Source of the DNA: Svornostia abyssi
Lineage (GTDB): Bacteria; Actinomycetota; Thermoleophilia; Solirubrobacterales; Solirubrobacteraceae
Direction: 5' to 3'
Assembly: GCA_024666565.1 (NCBI GenBank)
Contig: CP088295.1
Coordinates: forward strand, 2,976,001-3,040,000
Length of the DNA stretch: 64,000 nt
The notes beneath the pieces were generated by a model that had not been told where the DNA came from, did not search any database, and worked only from the letters and a program-made list of their open reading frames with translations. Every line of letters starts with the position of its first letter. Position 1 is the first letter of the stretch. This document shows positions 7,103 to 15,536 of the stretch, in pieces. The position numbers were made by a program, and so were the translations under genes.

Positions 7103-8674
7103 ATGACCCGTGTCGTGAGACTCGTCGCGCTGACCGCCGCGTGCGTCCTGGTGTCCGCCGCGCCCGCGGCCGGCGTCACGCCGCGACTCGGCGAGCCGCG
7201 GGTGATCAGCAGCTTCGACGGGAAGGCCCGTGCGCTGGAGTCCGCCTCCGACGCGTCGCATCGGGCGATGGTCGTCGTCGAGCCGACGCCCAGCGGCGCC
7301 TCCCGGCACGTCGTGCTGTTCCGTCCCGCCGATGGGCGGTACCGCCGGTTCGAGCTGCCCCCGCCGCGCGATCCGATCCAGCAGGTCCGGCTCGCGCTGC
7401 TGGAGAACGGCGAGGGGTTCGCCGCGTGGGACGACGGCGACCGGATCGCCGTGCAGCGCTGGCGCGCTGACGGCCGCGTCGACCGCCCGTTCGTGGCGCT
7501 GGAGTCCGTGCGACCCGCGCTCGCCGCCGACCCGGCGGCCGCGAACTGGGGGCTCGGGTCCGACGGCTCGGGCACCGTCGCAATCGCCGCGCTGCGTCCG
7601 GGGCGCGGCACGCGCGTGAGCGTGCAGACGGCGATCCGCGAAGCGGGAGCGGAGACGTTCACCGCCGCGGTGAGCGTGGCGGCGCTCGCCGTGGCCGACG
7701 TGCCCGTGATGGCGCCGGTCGTCGAGCCTGGCGGTGCCGTCACCGTGCGCTGGCGCGGCGGGGCGGCGCGCCGACCCGCGACCGGGGCGCCGTTCGCAGC
7801 CCCGGTGGCGTCGACGTGGGAGGAGACCCCGGGGCACGAGGTGATCGGTGAGGACGCCGTCGCGGTCGACGACCTGTCGGCGGCGACCATGCGGGGCCTG
7901 CCGCGCCGGACGCGACGCGTCACGCTCATCGGCGCCGAGGCGACGGCGGGCCCGATCGCGATCGGCCCGGCCCTGCGGAACCTGTGCCGGATGGGCGCAT
8001 CAGGGTGTGCCGAGCCGCACCGGTTCGCCTGGCCGGGCGTGACGGAGCGGCTCGCCGTCCTCGTGTCCGCTCCCGCGCCCGCGCAGGCGTGGCAGTGGTA
8101 CGTCGCGGAGCCCGGCCGCGACGGGAGCTTCGTCCGTCCGCGACTGGTCAGCATCAACGCGGGCCTGGTGCCGCTGTGGGGCGGAACGCCCGGCCGTGTC
8201 GACTTCGCCGGCGTGGACACCGACGGAGCGCCCGGCGCCGAGCGCGACGGCGGGCGCGTCTTCGTCGTCCCGTACGGGGCGGGGCCGGCGATCGCCGACC
8301 GCCGACCGCCGCAGCTGACGTTCGGCACGCACGTGCACACCGACGCGCGCGCGGTCTACGTTCCCGTCTGGTGCGACGAGGCCTGCTCGGTGCGGGTGCG
8401 CGTCCGGGTGCAGCGGCCGGGCCGGCGGCCGGGACGGTGGCAGCCTGCGGCCGCGCTGGACCGTGACGGGTCGTACGCCGTGCGGATGGAGCCGTTTCAG
8501 ACCGCCGCGATCCGCGTGCGGGCGCGCACCACGGCGGGCACCCTGCTGCGGGTGCGGGTGACGGTCCGCGACCGGGTCGGCAAGGCCGTCACGTCACGGG
8601 CGGTGTTCCGCGCCGCCGCGAGGCCCGACGGCGCGGTCGGGTGGTGCCACGCCGGCGGGCGCGGCTGCACCTGA
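7103..8674 (+). CDS. Large secreted protein of unknown function
   Basis: A 523-residue protein with a signal peptide (MTRVVRLVALTAACVLVSAA..AAG). The body is strand-rich with repeated A..A.DG.G and V.W...G patterns, as in irregular beta-propellers. The C-terminal domain (from about residue 410) begins PPQLTFGTHVHTDARAVYVP and continues CDEACSVRVRVRV, a two-cysteine Ig-like strand pair. The same layout (an LG[ED]PR start after the signal peptide, a middle cysteine pair and a C...C.V.V C-terminal strand pair) occurs in the gene at 56726-58279, so I regard them as distant paralogs. No catalytic motif is visible. It ends back-to-back with the GroES-like gene: the TGA and TCA stops are adjacent. 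Confidence 0.75.
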   Translation: MTRVVRLVALTAACVLVSAAPAAGVTPRLGEPRVISSFDGKARALESASDASHRAMVVVEPTPSGASRHVVLFRPADGRYRRFELPPPRDPIQQVRLALLENGEGFAAWDDGDRIAVQRWRADGRVDRPFVALESVRPALAADPAAANWGLGSDGSGTVAIAALRPGRGTRVSVQTAIREAGAETFTAAVSVAALAVADVPVMAPVVEPGGAVTVRWRGGAARRPATGAPFAAPVASTWEETPGHEVIGEDAVAVDDLSAATMRGLPRRTRRVTLIGAEATAGPIAIGPALRNLCRMGASGCAEPHRFAWPGVTERLAVLVSAPAPAQAWQWYVAEPGRDGSFVRPRLVSINAGLVPLWGGTPGRVDFAGVDTDGAPGAERDGGRVFVVPYGAGPAIADRRPPQLTFGTHVHTDARAVYVPVWCDEACSVRVRVRVQRPGRRPGRWQPAAALDRDGSYAVRMEPFQTAAIRVRARTTAGTLLRVRVTVRDRVGKAVTSRAVFRAAARPDGAVGWCHAGGRGCT

Positions 8675-9058
8675 TCAGGGCGACGCCACGCGCCCGCACA
8701 CCGGGCACTGCTCGCCGTCGCTGCCGCCGCGCCCGGAGCAGACCGGGCAGTCGTCGACCGTGTCGAGCACCCCGAGCAGCTCGGTGACGCCGAGCACGAG
8801 CAGCCGCTCCTCGTCGATGTCGACCCACACGCCGGCGGCGGCGGGAAACACGATGTGATCGCCCGGGCGCACCGGCATCTTCACGCCCGCCGCGCCCCAC
8901 CAGTCCAGGCCCGGGCCCACCGCGAGCACGATCCCGTGGTGCGGCGGCGGCTCACGCGAACCCGGCGGCACGAGCAGGCCGGACTGGCGCACGCGATCGG
9001 GCTCGAGTTCCTTGACGACGACACGATCGAAGAGCGGACGGAGATTGCGGCGCGACAC
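8675..9058 (-). CDS. GroES-like protein with C-terminal zinc ribbon
   Basis: A 127-residue protein starting at a GTG (9058). Residues 5-95 follow the Hsp10 fold: LRPLFDRVVVKELEPD, then SGLLVPPGSREPPPHHGIVL, AVGPGLDWWG, VRPGDHIVF and LVLGVTELLGVLD at the end. Unlike standard GroES, it carries a 28-residue extension with CPVC and, ten residues later, CPVCGR, a four-cysteine zinc-ribbon pattern. The mobile loop (about 22-34) lacks the usual GGI.LP hydrophobic tripeptide and reads SGLLVPP. No groEL is adjacent. A role as an alternative or moonlighting co-chaperonin is inference. Confidence 0.75.
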   Translation of the reverse strand: MSRRNLRPLFDRVVVKELEPDRVRQSGLLVPPGSREPPPHHGIVLAVGPGLDWWGAAGVKMPVRPGDHIVFPAAAGVWVDIDEERLLVLGVTELLGVLDTVDDCPVCSGRGGSDGEQCPVCGRVASP

Positions 9059-9106
9059 ACCCCCACCGTACGGCGCGCGGCGGCGGGCGTGCGTAGACTG
9101 CATGGC

Positions 9107-9778
9107 ATGGCCGTCGATCCGCAGGGGATCGCCTCGGCGCTCAAGCCGAAGCTCCGTGGCGTGTCCCATCAGTGGGCCTTTGTCGTCTCGCTCATCGCAG
9201 GCGCGGTGCTCGTCATCGCCGCGCCGCACCCGAAGGCGACCGTCGCCGCGGCGATCTACGCGGTCACGCTCTCGGGCCTGCTGGGCGTCAGCGCCCTGTA
9301 CCACCGCGTGAACTGGAGCTCGCTGTCGAAGCGCCTCTGGATGCGCCGGCTCGACCACGCGATGATCTTCATGCTCATCGCGGGGACGTACACGCCGTTC
9401 GCGCTGCTCGTCCTCCAAGGCCCGCTCGCGATCATCATCCTCGTCGTCGTGTGGGTCGGCGCCGCCGCCGGCGCGATCTCGCAGCTCGTCTGGATCCATG
9501 CGCCGAAGTGGGTCATGAGCACGTGCGGCATCGCGCTGGGCTGGGTGGCCATCGCCACGATCCCGCAGATGGCCGACCGCCTGGGGCTCACCGCGATCCT
9601 GCTGCTCGCCACGGGCGGCGCGCTCTACACGCTCGGCGGCATCGTCTACGCGACGAAGAAGCCCGACCCGGCGCCGAAGATCTTCGGCTACCACGAGATC
9701 TTCCACGCCCTCGTGATCGCCGCGGCCGCGCTGCAGTTCGCCGTCGTCGCGGCGTGGGCTCTCCCGGCGGCGTCGTAG
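9107..9778 (+). CDS. Hemolysin III / PAQR-family membrane protein
   Basis: A 223-residue integral membrane protein with seven hydrophobic segments. Diagnostic residues of the HlyIII/YqfA/AdipoR family are visible. SALYHRVNW (a Ser...His pair in TM2) and RLDHAMIFMLIAGTYTPF provide the S..H and D..H-type metal ligands, and GYHEIFHALVIAAAALQF near the end carries the HxxxH metal pair. The family resembles zinc-dependent ceramidase-like hydrolases, although bacterial members are mostly uncharacterised. The start at ATG 9107 follows another ATG at 9102 in a different frame. Confidence 0.9.
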   Translation: MAVDPQGIASALKPKLRGVSHQWAFVVSLIAGAVLVIAAPHPKATVAAAIYAVTLSGLLGVSALYHRVNWSSLSKRLWMRRLDHAMIFMLIAGTYTPFALLVLQGPLAIIILVVVWVGAAAGAISQLVWIHAPKWVMSTCGIALGWVAIATIPQMADRLGLTAILLLATGGALYTLGGIVYATKKPDPAPKIFGYHEIFHALVIAAAALQFAVVAAWALPAAS

Positions 9779-9811
9779 ACGCAGCATGGTCTCGGCCGTA
9801 TCATCCGCCTG

Positions 9812-10816
9812 ATGGGGGATACCGGGAACGCGGCCGCGCTTGCGCGGCCGGCGCTGCGGCCGCGGCCGCGTGAACGTCGTGGAGTCAGGCTCGTCGAGGT
9901 CGCCGGCCAGCTGCCGGACAAGGTGCTGACCAACGAGGAGCTGGGCGAGCAGCTCGGCGTCGACGCGCACTGGATCCAGAAGCGCACGCTCGTCGATGAG
10001 CGCCGCTACGCCGACGGCATGACGAACGCCGAGCTCGCCACCGCGGCGGGCCGCAAGGTGCTCGAGAAGGCCGGGCTCGATCCGAAGGACATCGACCTCG
10101 TCGTCGTCGCGACGGACACCCCCGACGACTACCTGCCGCCGACCGCGCCGCTGGTCGCCCGCGACCTCGAGGCGACGAACGCCGGCGCGTTCGACATCCA
10201 TGCGGCGTGCACCGGGTGGCTCTACGGCTTGGACATGGGCAGCGGCCTGATCGAGAGCCGCCGCGCCGACACGATCCTGCTGATCGGCTGCCAGGTCATC
10301 AGCCCCTACCTCGACCCGACCGACCGCATGACCGTCCCGGTCATGGCCGACGGCGCGGGCGCGGGGATCATCACCGCGGTGGAGGGCGACGGCTACGTGC
10401 AGACCGTCGTGCGTGGCGCCGACGCGTCGTACGCCCATCTCGTCCGCGCGGGCAAGGACCGCATCTTCCGCATGGAGGGCATGGAGACGTTCAAGCAGGC
10501 GATCGACGCGCTCGTCGACACGTCGCGCGAGGTCGTCGACATGTGCGGCATCACGATCGAGGACGTCGATCTCTTCTGCTACCACCAGGCCAACGGCCGC
10601 ATCCTGCGCCGGGTGGTGCGGTCGCTCGATCTGCCGCAGGAGAAGGTCATCGAGGCGATCCGCCTCGTCGGCAACACCGGGCCTGCGTCGATCCCGCTCG
10701 CGCTCGAGCGCGCGCAGGGCGAGGGCCGGCTGGAGGACGGGCAGCGGATCCTGCTTGGAACGGTCGGCGCCGGTGCCCTCTGGGCTTCGACGCTGATCGA
10801 GTGGCATGCCGGCTAG
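9812..10816 (+). CDS. fabH: 3-oxoacyl-ACP synthase III (KAS III/FabH-type)
   Basis: A 334-residue thiolase-fold condensing enzyme. The catalytic triad is visible: Cys133 in FDIHAACTGW, His258 in CYHQANGRIL and Asn288 in VGNTGPASIP. The N-terminal RLVEVAGQLPDKVLTNEEL and WIQKRTLVDERR are typical of FabH. KAS III condenses an acyl-CoA with malonyl-ACP to begin fatty-acid synthesis in the cytoplasm. The first ~23 residues are Arg/Ala/Pro-rich and may not be translated. No other fab gene is adjacent, so it could also be a specialised KAS III (for example for wax, alkane or polyketide starters). Its stop overlaps the convergent cobS stop in CTAG. Confidence 0.85.
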   Translation: MGDTGNAAALARPALRPRPRERRGVRLVEVAGQLPDKVLTNEELGEQLGVDAHWIQKRTLVDERRYADGMTNAELATAAGRKVLEKAGLDPKDIDLVVVATDTPDDYLPPTAPLVARDLEATNAGAFDIHAACTGWLYGLDMGSGLIESRRADTILLIGCQVISPYLDPTDRMTVPVMADGAGAGIITAVEGDGYVQTVVRGADASYAHLVRAGKDRIFRMEGMETFKQAIDALVDTSREVVDMCGITIEDVDLFCYHQANGRILRRVVRSLDLPQEKVIEAIRLVGNTGPASIPLALERAQGEGRLEDGQRILLGTVGAGALWASTLIEWHAG

Positions 10817-11551
10817 AGGTACAGCGCCGCGGCGCAGCCGTACGTGCTGAGCTCGACGAGCTTGTTCACCGCGCCGTAGCTGTCGCCCGTCACGCCGCCG
10901 AGCACCCGGGCCAGGCCGAGGCCCACCGCGAGGATCACCGCGATCGCCACGGCGAACATGACGGCGCCGTCGGGCGGGCCTGCGGCGACCCCGACGACGC
11001 CCGCGGCGACCAGGGTGCCGACCGCCAGGCCGGGGAGCGTGGCGCGCACGAGCGAGCCCGAGCCGTCGGTCCGGGCCGGGCTCGCCAGCCGCGAGTGGGG
11101 GGAGGACCGACCAGCGGCCCAGGACGTGCGCGCAGATCGCGACGGCGAGGAACTCCGCGCCGTCGAGCGGCGTCAGACACGCGTAGGCGAACAGCAGCGG
11201 CAGCGCCACCGCCAGCGCGCCGTACGTCCCCACGCGTGAATCGCGCAGGATCTCCAGCTTGCGCTCGCGGCCCACGTGCGCACCCACCCCGTCCGCGATG
11301 TCGGCCAGCCCGTCCTCGTGAAACGCGCCCGTCAGCAGGATCCCCGCGGTGAGCGCGAGCACCGTCGCGGGCCCGGCGGGAAGCGCGAGTTCGGCGAGGA
11401 GCCGCACGCCGCCGACCACGGCGCCGACGAGCAGCCCGACGGCGGGAAACCACACCGCGGCGCGGTTCATCGCGTGGGCGTCGAGCATGCGGCCGTCGTC
11501 GACGGGGATCCGCGTGAGGAACGCGAGCGCGACCCGGGCGTCGCCGAGCAT
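10813..11551 (-). CDS. cobS: Adenosylcobinamide-GDP ribazoletransferase (one-base frameshift)
   Basis: CobS joins adenosylcobinamide-GDP to alpha-ribazole, the last step of the B12 nucleotide loop, at the membrane. The N-terminal part (MLGDARVALAFLTRIPVDD .. FHEDGLADIADGVGAHVGRE) has the DGLADIADG metal-binding motif and hydrophobic helices. The frame breaks at a six-G run (11097-11102 on the + strand). Removing one base gives RWSVLPHSRLASPARTDGSG and joins the C-terminal helices ending VTGDSYGAVNKLVELSTYG, which hold the usual GD..GA.NE-like end. Restored length is about 245 residues, normal for CobS. The start TGATG overlaps the cobT stop, so translation is probably coupled in the order pduO-cobT-cobS. 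Confidence 0.85.
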
Positions 11552-12621
11552 CAGTCGCGGCCGGAGACGCCGGCCTGCGCGAACGTCGCCATCCCGTCGT
11601 GGGCGGCACAGGCGAGGCGCAGGATCGCGAGCGCCGTGACGGCGCCGCTGCCCTCCCCGAGGCGCATGCCGAGGTCCAGCACGGGGTCGAGCTCGAGGTG
11701 CTCGAGCAGCACGGCGTGCGCCGGCTCGGGCGACAGGTGGCCGGCGAGCAGCCGCGGGCGCAGGTCGGGCGCGATGGCGACGGCGACCGCCGCGGCGGCG
11801 GTCGCGATCACGCCGTCGCAGACGTACGCGAGCCCGTGCTCGCCCGCGCCGAGCGCGAGCCCGCAGAGCACCGCGATCTCGCCGCCGCCGACGCGGCGCA
11901 GCCACCCGAGCGGGCCGTGGGCGTGCGGGCCGTGCAGGGCGAGCGCCCGCGTGACGACCTCCCGCTTGCGGGCCAGGCCCTCGGCGTCCACTCCCGTGCC
12001 GGGGCCGACGAGCGCCGCGCCGTCGCGACCGGTCAGGGCGGCGGCCAGGCAGGTCGCCGGGGTCGTGTTGCCGATGCCCATCTCGCCGCCGACGAGCACG
12101 GTGACGCCGTCGAGCGCGGCCTCCGCGGCGAGTTCGCGGCCGCAGTCCACGCACGCCGCAACCTGCGCGGAGGTCAGCGCCGGGCCGGTGGCGAGGTTGG
12201 CGCTCGGGCCGATCCCCACCCGCACGATCGTCCTGTCGGCCGGCACGCTGTCGGCGTGGACGCCGGCGTCGACGAGCACCAGGCCCGCGCCGACCTCGGT
12301 CGCCAGCGTCGTCACCGCGCCCTGGCCGGCAAGGAACGTCGCGAGCATCTGCCCGGTCACGGCGGGCGGGAAGGCAGAGACGGCCTCCTCGGCAGCGACG
12401 CCGTGGTCCGCGGCGGCGATCACGACCCGGGGAATCACCTGTGGTCGCGCGGTGCCGGTGGCGGCCGCCAGCCAGATGGCGAGCTCCTCCAGCCGGCCGA
12501 GCGCGCCCGCGGGCTTGACGAGCTCGCGCTGCCGCGCCCGGGCGGCCGTCAGGGCCGCCTCGTCGAGCGGGCGGATCGGGATCTCCGGGCGCGCGGGGTG
12601 AGCGTCCGCGCCCGTGGTCAC
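11551..12621 (-). CDS. cobT: Nicotinate-nucleotide:dimethylbenzimidazole phosphoribosyltransferase
   Basis: CobT makes alpha-ribazole phosphate from nicotinate mononucleotide and dimethylbenzimidazole, for the lower ligand of B12. Visible landmarks are RQRELVKPAGALGRLEELAI (start of the fold), AAADHGVAAEEAVSAFP, GGEMGIGNTTPAT, VGPGTGVD and, near the C-terminus, GMRLGEGSGAVTALAIL, whose GEGSGA holds the catalytic glutamate of the family. Length of about 356 residues is normal. The GTG start at 12621 overlaps the pduO stop as GTGA, and the stop overlaps the cobS ATG as TGATG. This marks a tightly coupled three-gene operon. Confidence 0.92.
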   Translation of the reverse strand: MTTGADAHPARPEIPIRPLDEAALTAARARQRELVKPAGALGRLEELAIWLAAATGTARPQVIPRVVIAAADHGVAAEEAVSAFPPAVTGQMLATFLAGQGAVTTLATEVGAGLVLVDAGVHADSVPADRTIVRVGIGPSANLATGPALTSAQVAACVDCGRELAAEAALDGVTVLVGGEMGIGNTTPATCLAAALTGRDGAALVGPGTGVDAEGLARKREVVTRALALHGPHAHGPLGWLRRVGGGEIAVLCGLALGAGEHGLAYVCDGVIATAAAAVAVAIAPDLRPRLLAGHLSPEPAHAVLLEHLELDPVLDLGMRLGEGSGAVTALAILRLACAAHDGMATFAQAGVSGRD

Positions 12622-13175
12622 CTGCTCGCTCCGGGCTCCCAGAGCGGCTCGACGCCGTCGTTGGCCGCGCGGCTGAGGATGAACAGCAGATCGCTCAGGC
12701 GGTTGAGGTACTTCGCGACCTCCGGGTTCGCCCCCTCGACCTCCAGGGTGCGGCGCTCGGCGCGGCGGCAGACGGTGCGGCACACGTGCAGCTGCGCCGC
12801 GGCGGGGGTGCCGCCCGGCAGCAGGAACGAGCGCAGCGGCTGCAGGTCGGCGTTGACCTCGTCGCAGCGCTCCTCCAGCCACGTGGTCTGCTCGGGGACG
12901 ACGCGCAGCCGTTCGCGGCCGCCCTCCTGGCCTTCGGGGACGGAGAGGTCGGCGCCGAGGTCGAAGAGGTCGTTCTGGATGCGGCGCAGCCAGGGAGCGA
13001 AGCGCTCGGGCAGTGAGGGGAGGGTCAGCGCCACGCCGAGATGGGCGTTGAGCTCGTCGGTCTCGCCGTAGGCCTCGATGCGCGGATGGGTCTTCGGCAC
13101 CCGGCTCATGTCGCCGAGGTGCGTCTCCCCGCTGTCGCCGAGGCGCGTGTAGATGCGGGTGAGGTTCACGGTCAC
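12618..13175 (-). CDS. pduO: Cob(I)alamin adenosyltransferase, PduO type
   Basis: A 185-residue ATP:corrinoid adenosyltransferase that converts cob(I)alamin to adenosylcobalamin in the cytoplasm. The PduO N-terminal ATP site is RIYTRLGDSGETHLGD (residues 7-22), followed by RIEAYGETDELNAHLGVA (the conserved YG..DELN). Near the end are CRTVCRRAERRTLEVEG (R.(V/A)CRRAER motif) and KYLNRLSDLLFILSRAAN (YLNRLSDLLF). All are family signatures. It is the first gene of the leftward pduO-cobT-cobS operon and faces away from the riboswitch-controlled transport genes across about 220 bp. Confidence 0.93.
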   Translation of the reverse strand: MTVNLTRIYTRLGDSGETHLGDMSRVPKTHPRIEAYGETDELNAHLGVALTLPSLPERFAPWLRRIQNDLFDLGADLSVPEGQEGGRERLRVVPEQTTWLEERCDEVNADLQPLRSFLLPGGTPAAAQLHVCRTVCRRAERRTLEVEGANPEVAKYLNRLSDLLFILSRAANDGVEPLWEPGASR

Positions 13176-13200
13176 AGTCGGCCGAGTGTGGCAGAATGGC

Positions 13201-13372
13201 GCTCGTTATCGGTCGGTGGTGAAGGGAAGCCGGTGTGAATCCGGCACGGTCCCGCCACTGTGACCGGGGACGCCGTCCGCACGCGCGAACTGCGCAGCCA
13301 CTGGGAATCCACCGGATCCCGGGAAGGCGCGGACGGTAGGCCCGGAAGTCAGGAGACCTGCCTCCGACCGCA
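13201..13372 (+). promoter_or_regulatory. Cobalamin (AdoCbl) riboswitch
   Basis: The leader shows the classic cobalamin element. GGTGAAGGGAAGCCGGTG begins near 13216, then GAATCCGGCACGGTCCCGCC (13238-13257) and ACTGTGACCGGGG. After a variable arm the B12-box-like AAGTCAGGAGACCTGCCT ends near 13364. It lies on the + strand, 25 nt before the first DUF4430 gene. By family knowledge, binding of adenosylcobalamin in such elements lowers expression of B12 uptake genes. It therefore defines the downstream genes 13397-19575 as a B12-repressed operon. Confidence 0.95.
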
Positions 13373-13396
13373 GCCACTACGTCCTCGTGGAAAGGG

Positions 13397-14605
13397 ATGG
13401 CCCCTCTCATGAAGTTCCTCCTTCGCGGCACGGTCGCCGCGGCTCTCGCGCTCGCCTGCGCTGCTCCAGCTGATGCCGCGAACGTGAGCATCCGCGTCGA
13501 GGGTGCAACCGGCACCCTCGTCCCGGCGACCGCCGTCACCACGACGTCCGGGACGTTCACGAAGTCCGCCGGCGCGCCGGACTGCCAGCGCGACAGCGCG
13601 GGCGGGGCGCTCGAGACCGCGACCGCCGGCAACTGGGGTGGCGCGTTCGACGGCTTCGGCCAGCGGGTCGAGACCATCCTCGGCGAGAGCCACGTCTTCA
13701 CCAGCGGCGCCTACTGGTCCATCTACGTCAACGACCTGCCCGCCACGCAGGGCGCCTGCACGCAGCCGGTGCAGACGGGCGACGCCATCACGTTCTACCC
13801 CCAGTGCGAGGGCGCGCCGCTGCCCACGTGCTTCGACGGGCTGCTCCTCTACCGGTCCGCCCCGGCGACGGTCACCCCCGGCGGGACCGCGACGGTCGTC
13901 GTCGATCAGGTCACGACGACGTACGACCCGCCGACCTACGACCCGGTCACGAAGAAGACCCCCGCGGCCGGTGCGACCGTCACGATCGGCGGCGCGTCCG
14001 CCGTGGCGGACGCGGACGGCCGGGCACAGGTCACGGTCGGTGCCGCCAAGGGCGTGCAGACGGTTCTCACCACGCTCGCCGGGCGGGTCCGCGCCAGCGG
14101 CGCGATGTGCGTGACCGACGGCGCTGACGGCGCGTGCGGCACCACGCAGCCCGGGCAGGTCCTGGGCGCCGGCACCGCCGCGCAGTCCTCGGCGGGCGGC
14201 GGCGCCCCGGTCGTGGCGGGCCGCGACATGGTCGCGCCGTTCGCGGAGCTCTCCGGCCTGAAGGACAGGCAGGTGTTCCCCGCCGGGAAGGGCCCGCGCG
14301 CGCTGTCGGGCACGCTGGCCGCGGACCCCTCCGGGATTCTCATGGTCAAGCTGCGGATCCACCGCCGCGTCGGCGACCGCTGCTCGTACTTCAGCGGCCG
14401 CCAGGAGCGCTTCCGCGCGATCCGGTGCGGGGTCCGCAACGCGAAGTGGTTCAAGATCGGCGACCGCGCGGACTGGAGCTACCTCCTGCCCTCGCGCCTG
14501 CCGGCCGGCGACTACGTCATCGACGTGAACGCCATCGACAAGGCGTACAACCGCGACGACGCGCGCGAACGCGGCCGCAACCGGGTGTTCCTCCGTGTCG
14601 GCTAG
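13397..14605 (+). CDS. Secreted DUF4430 (transcobalamin C-domain-like) protein, riboswitch-controlled
   Basis: The first gene after the cobalamin riboswitch. It has a signal peptide (MKFLLRGTVAAALALACAA..ADA, with a possible start at 13409 instead of 13397). Residues about 30-140 fit a DUF4430 domain: SIRVEGATGTLVPAT at the start, then SGAYWSIYVNDLPATQG and VQTGDAITFYP. The cysteine pairs GACTQP, PQCEGAP and PTCFDG could form disulfides. DUF4430 is the family of the beta domain of intrinsic factor and transcobalamin. A middle Pro/Thr region resembles a beta-sandwich with DADGRAQVTV. The C-terminal ~110 residues (AELSGLKDRQVFPAGKGPRA onward, two Cys in GDRCSYF and AIRCGV) form another strand-rich domain. 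It is likely an exported corrinoid-capture protein; the ligand is inferred from the riboswitch. Confidence 0.85.
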   Translation: MAPLMKFLLRGTVAAALALACAAPADAANVSIRVEGATGTLVPATAVTTTSGTFTKSAGAPDCQRDSAGGALETATAGNWGGAFDGFGQRVETILGESHVFTSGAYWSIYVNDLPATQGACTQPVQTGDAITFYPQCEGAPLPTCFDGLLLYRSAPATVTPGGTATVVVDQVTTTYDPPTYDPVTKKTPAAGATVTIGGASAVADADGRAQVTVGAAKGVQTVLTTLAGRVRASGAMCVTDGADGACGTTQPGQVLGAGTAAQSSAGGGAPVVAGRDMVAPFAELSGLKDRQVFPAGKGPRALSGTLAADPSGILMVKLRIHRRVGDRCSYFSGRQERFRAIRCGVRNAKWFKIGDRADWSYLLPSRLPAGDYVIDVNAIDKAYNRDDARERGRNRVFLRVG

Positions 14606-15536
14606 GACCGTCGGCCTCGCCGCCGTCGTGCTCGCCGCGCTGCTCGCGGCGGGCTGCGGCGCGGGCGCGGGGCAGCAGGCGGGCAACGTCGAGCTGCTCG
14701 TCACGCGCGACTACGGCGCGGAGGAGCTGGTGCGCCTGCCCGAGCCCGAGCAGTCGGGCGACGAGACCGTCATGCGACTGCTGCAGCGCAACGCCGACGT
14801 GACGACGCGGTACGGCGGCGGGTTCGTGCAGTCCATCGACGGTCTGTCCGCCGCGCGTGAGGGCGGCCGGCCGCTCGACTGGTTTTACTACGTCAACGGG
14901 ATCGAGGCCAGCGAGGGCGCGGCCTCCCGTGAGGTCGAGGACGGCGCGAAGGTCTGGTGGGACCGCCGTGACTGGGGCGCCGCGCAGCGCGTCCCTGCGG
15001 TGGTGGGCGCGTTCCCCGAGCCGTTCCGGACGGGCGAGAAGGGCCGGCGATACCCGGTGCGCATCGAGTGCTCCGACCTCGAGGGCGACGCCTGCCAGCG
15101 CGTCTACGAGCGCTTCACCGAGCTGGGCATCGTGGCCGCACGCGGCGGTCTGGGCACGAGCGGCGGTGACAAGACGCTGCGCGTGGTCGTCGGGCCGTGG
15201 CGCGACGTGGAGGCGCGTGACCGGGTCGCGCAGACGCTCGCCGACGGTCCGCGCGTGAACGGCATCTTCGCCCGCATGGAGGACGACGGCCGCACGCTCG
15301 TCACGCTGGACGAGCGCGGCCGCGAGGTCCAGCGCCTGGGCGCCGGCGCCGGCCTCATCGCCGCCGGCCGGGACGGCGAGTTCCCGCCGACGTGGCTCGT
15401 CACCGGCACCGATGACGCGGGTGTGCTGAGCGCGATCGCCGCGCTCGACGAGTCCGCGCTGGAGGCCAAGTACGCCCTGGCGATCTCCGACGATCGCGGC
15501 GTTCCGCTGCCCGAGCGTGAGGGGCGCGCTCCGTGA
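14595..15536 (+). CDS. Lipoprotein with DUF4430 domain, probable corrinoid-binding
   Basis: Starts with GTG at 14595, overlapping the previous gene by 11 nt. The signal ends in a lipobox (LLAAGC) so the protein should be lipid-anchored outside the membrane. Residues 30-120 are a textbook DUF4430: VELLVTRDYGAEELVRLPEP, SGDETVMRLLQRNADVTTRY, then RPLDWFYYVNGIEASEGAAS and DGAKVWWDRRDW. The rest (about 140-313) is a second globular part with RYPVRIECSDLEGDACQRVY and repeated strand-helix units of unknown function. Its position between the riboswitch-proximal DUF4430 gene and EcfT suggests it hands corrinoid to the ECF transporter. Confidence 0.87.
   Translation: MSARTVGLAAVVLAALLAAGCGAGAGQQAGNVELLVTRDYGAEELVRLPEPEQSGDETVMRLLQRNADVTTRYGGGFVQSIDGLSAAREGGRPLDWFYYVNGIEASEGAASREVEDGAKVWWDRRDWGAAQRVPAVVGAFPEPFRTGEKGRRYPVRIECSDLEGDACQRVYERFTELGIVAARGGLGTSGGDKTLRVVVGPWRDVEARDRVAQTLADGPRVNGIFARMEDDGRTLVTLDERGREVQRLGAGAGLIAAGRDGEFPPTWLVTGTDDAGVLSAIAALDESALEAKYALAISDDRGVPLPEREGRAP

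Noticed and set aside
8675..12154. A very long leftward frame (about 1159 codons) across several genes
   Set aside because: Only its last ~128 codons (the GroES-like protein) and a short cobS segment are protein-like. The rest is antisense to the HlyIII and FabH genes and is an effect of high GC.
13176..13200. Riboswitch control of the divergent pduO operon
   Set aside because: The riboswitch is oriented on the + strand only. pduO would need its own element, and none is visible upstream of it.
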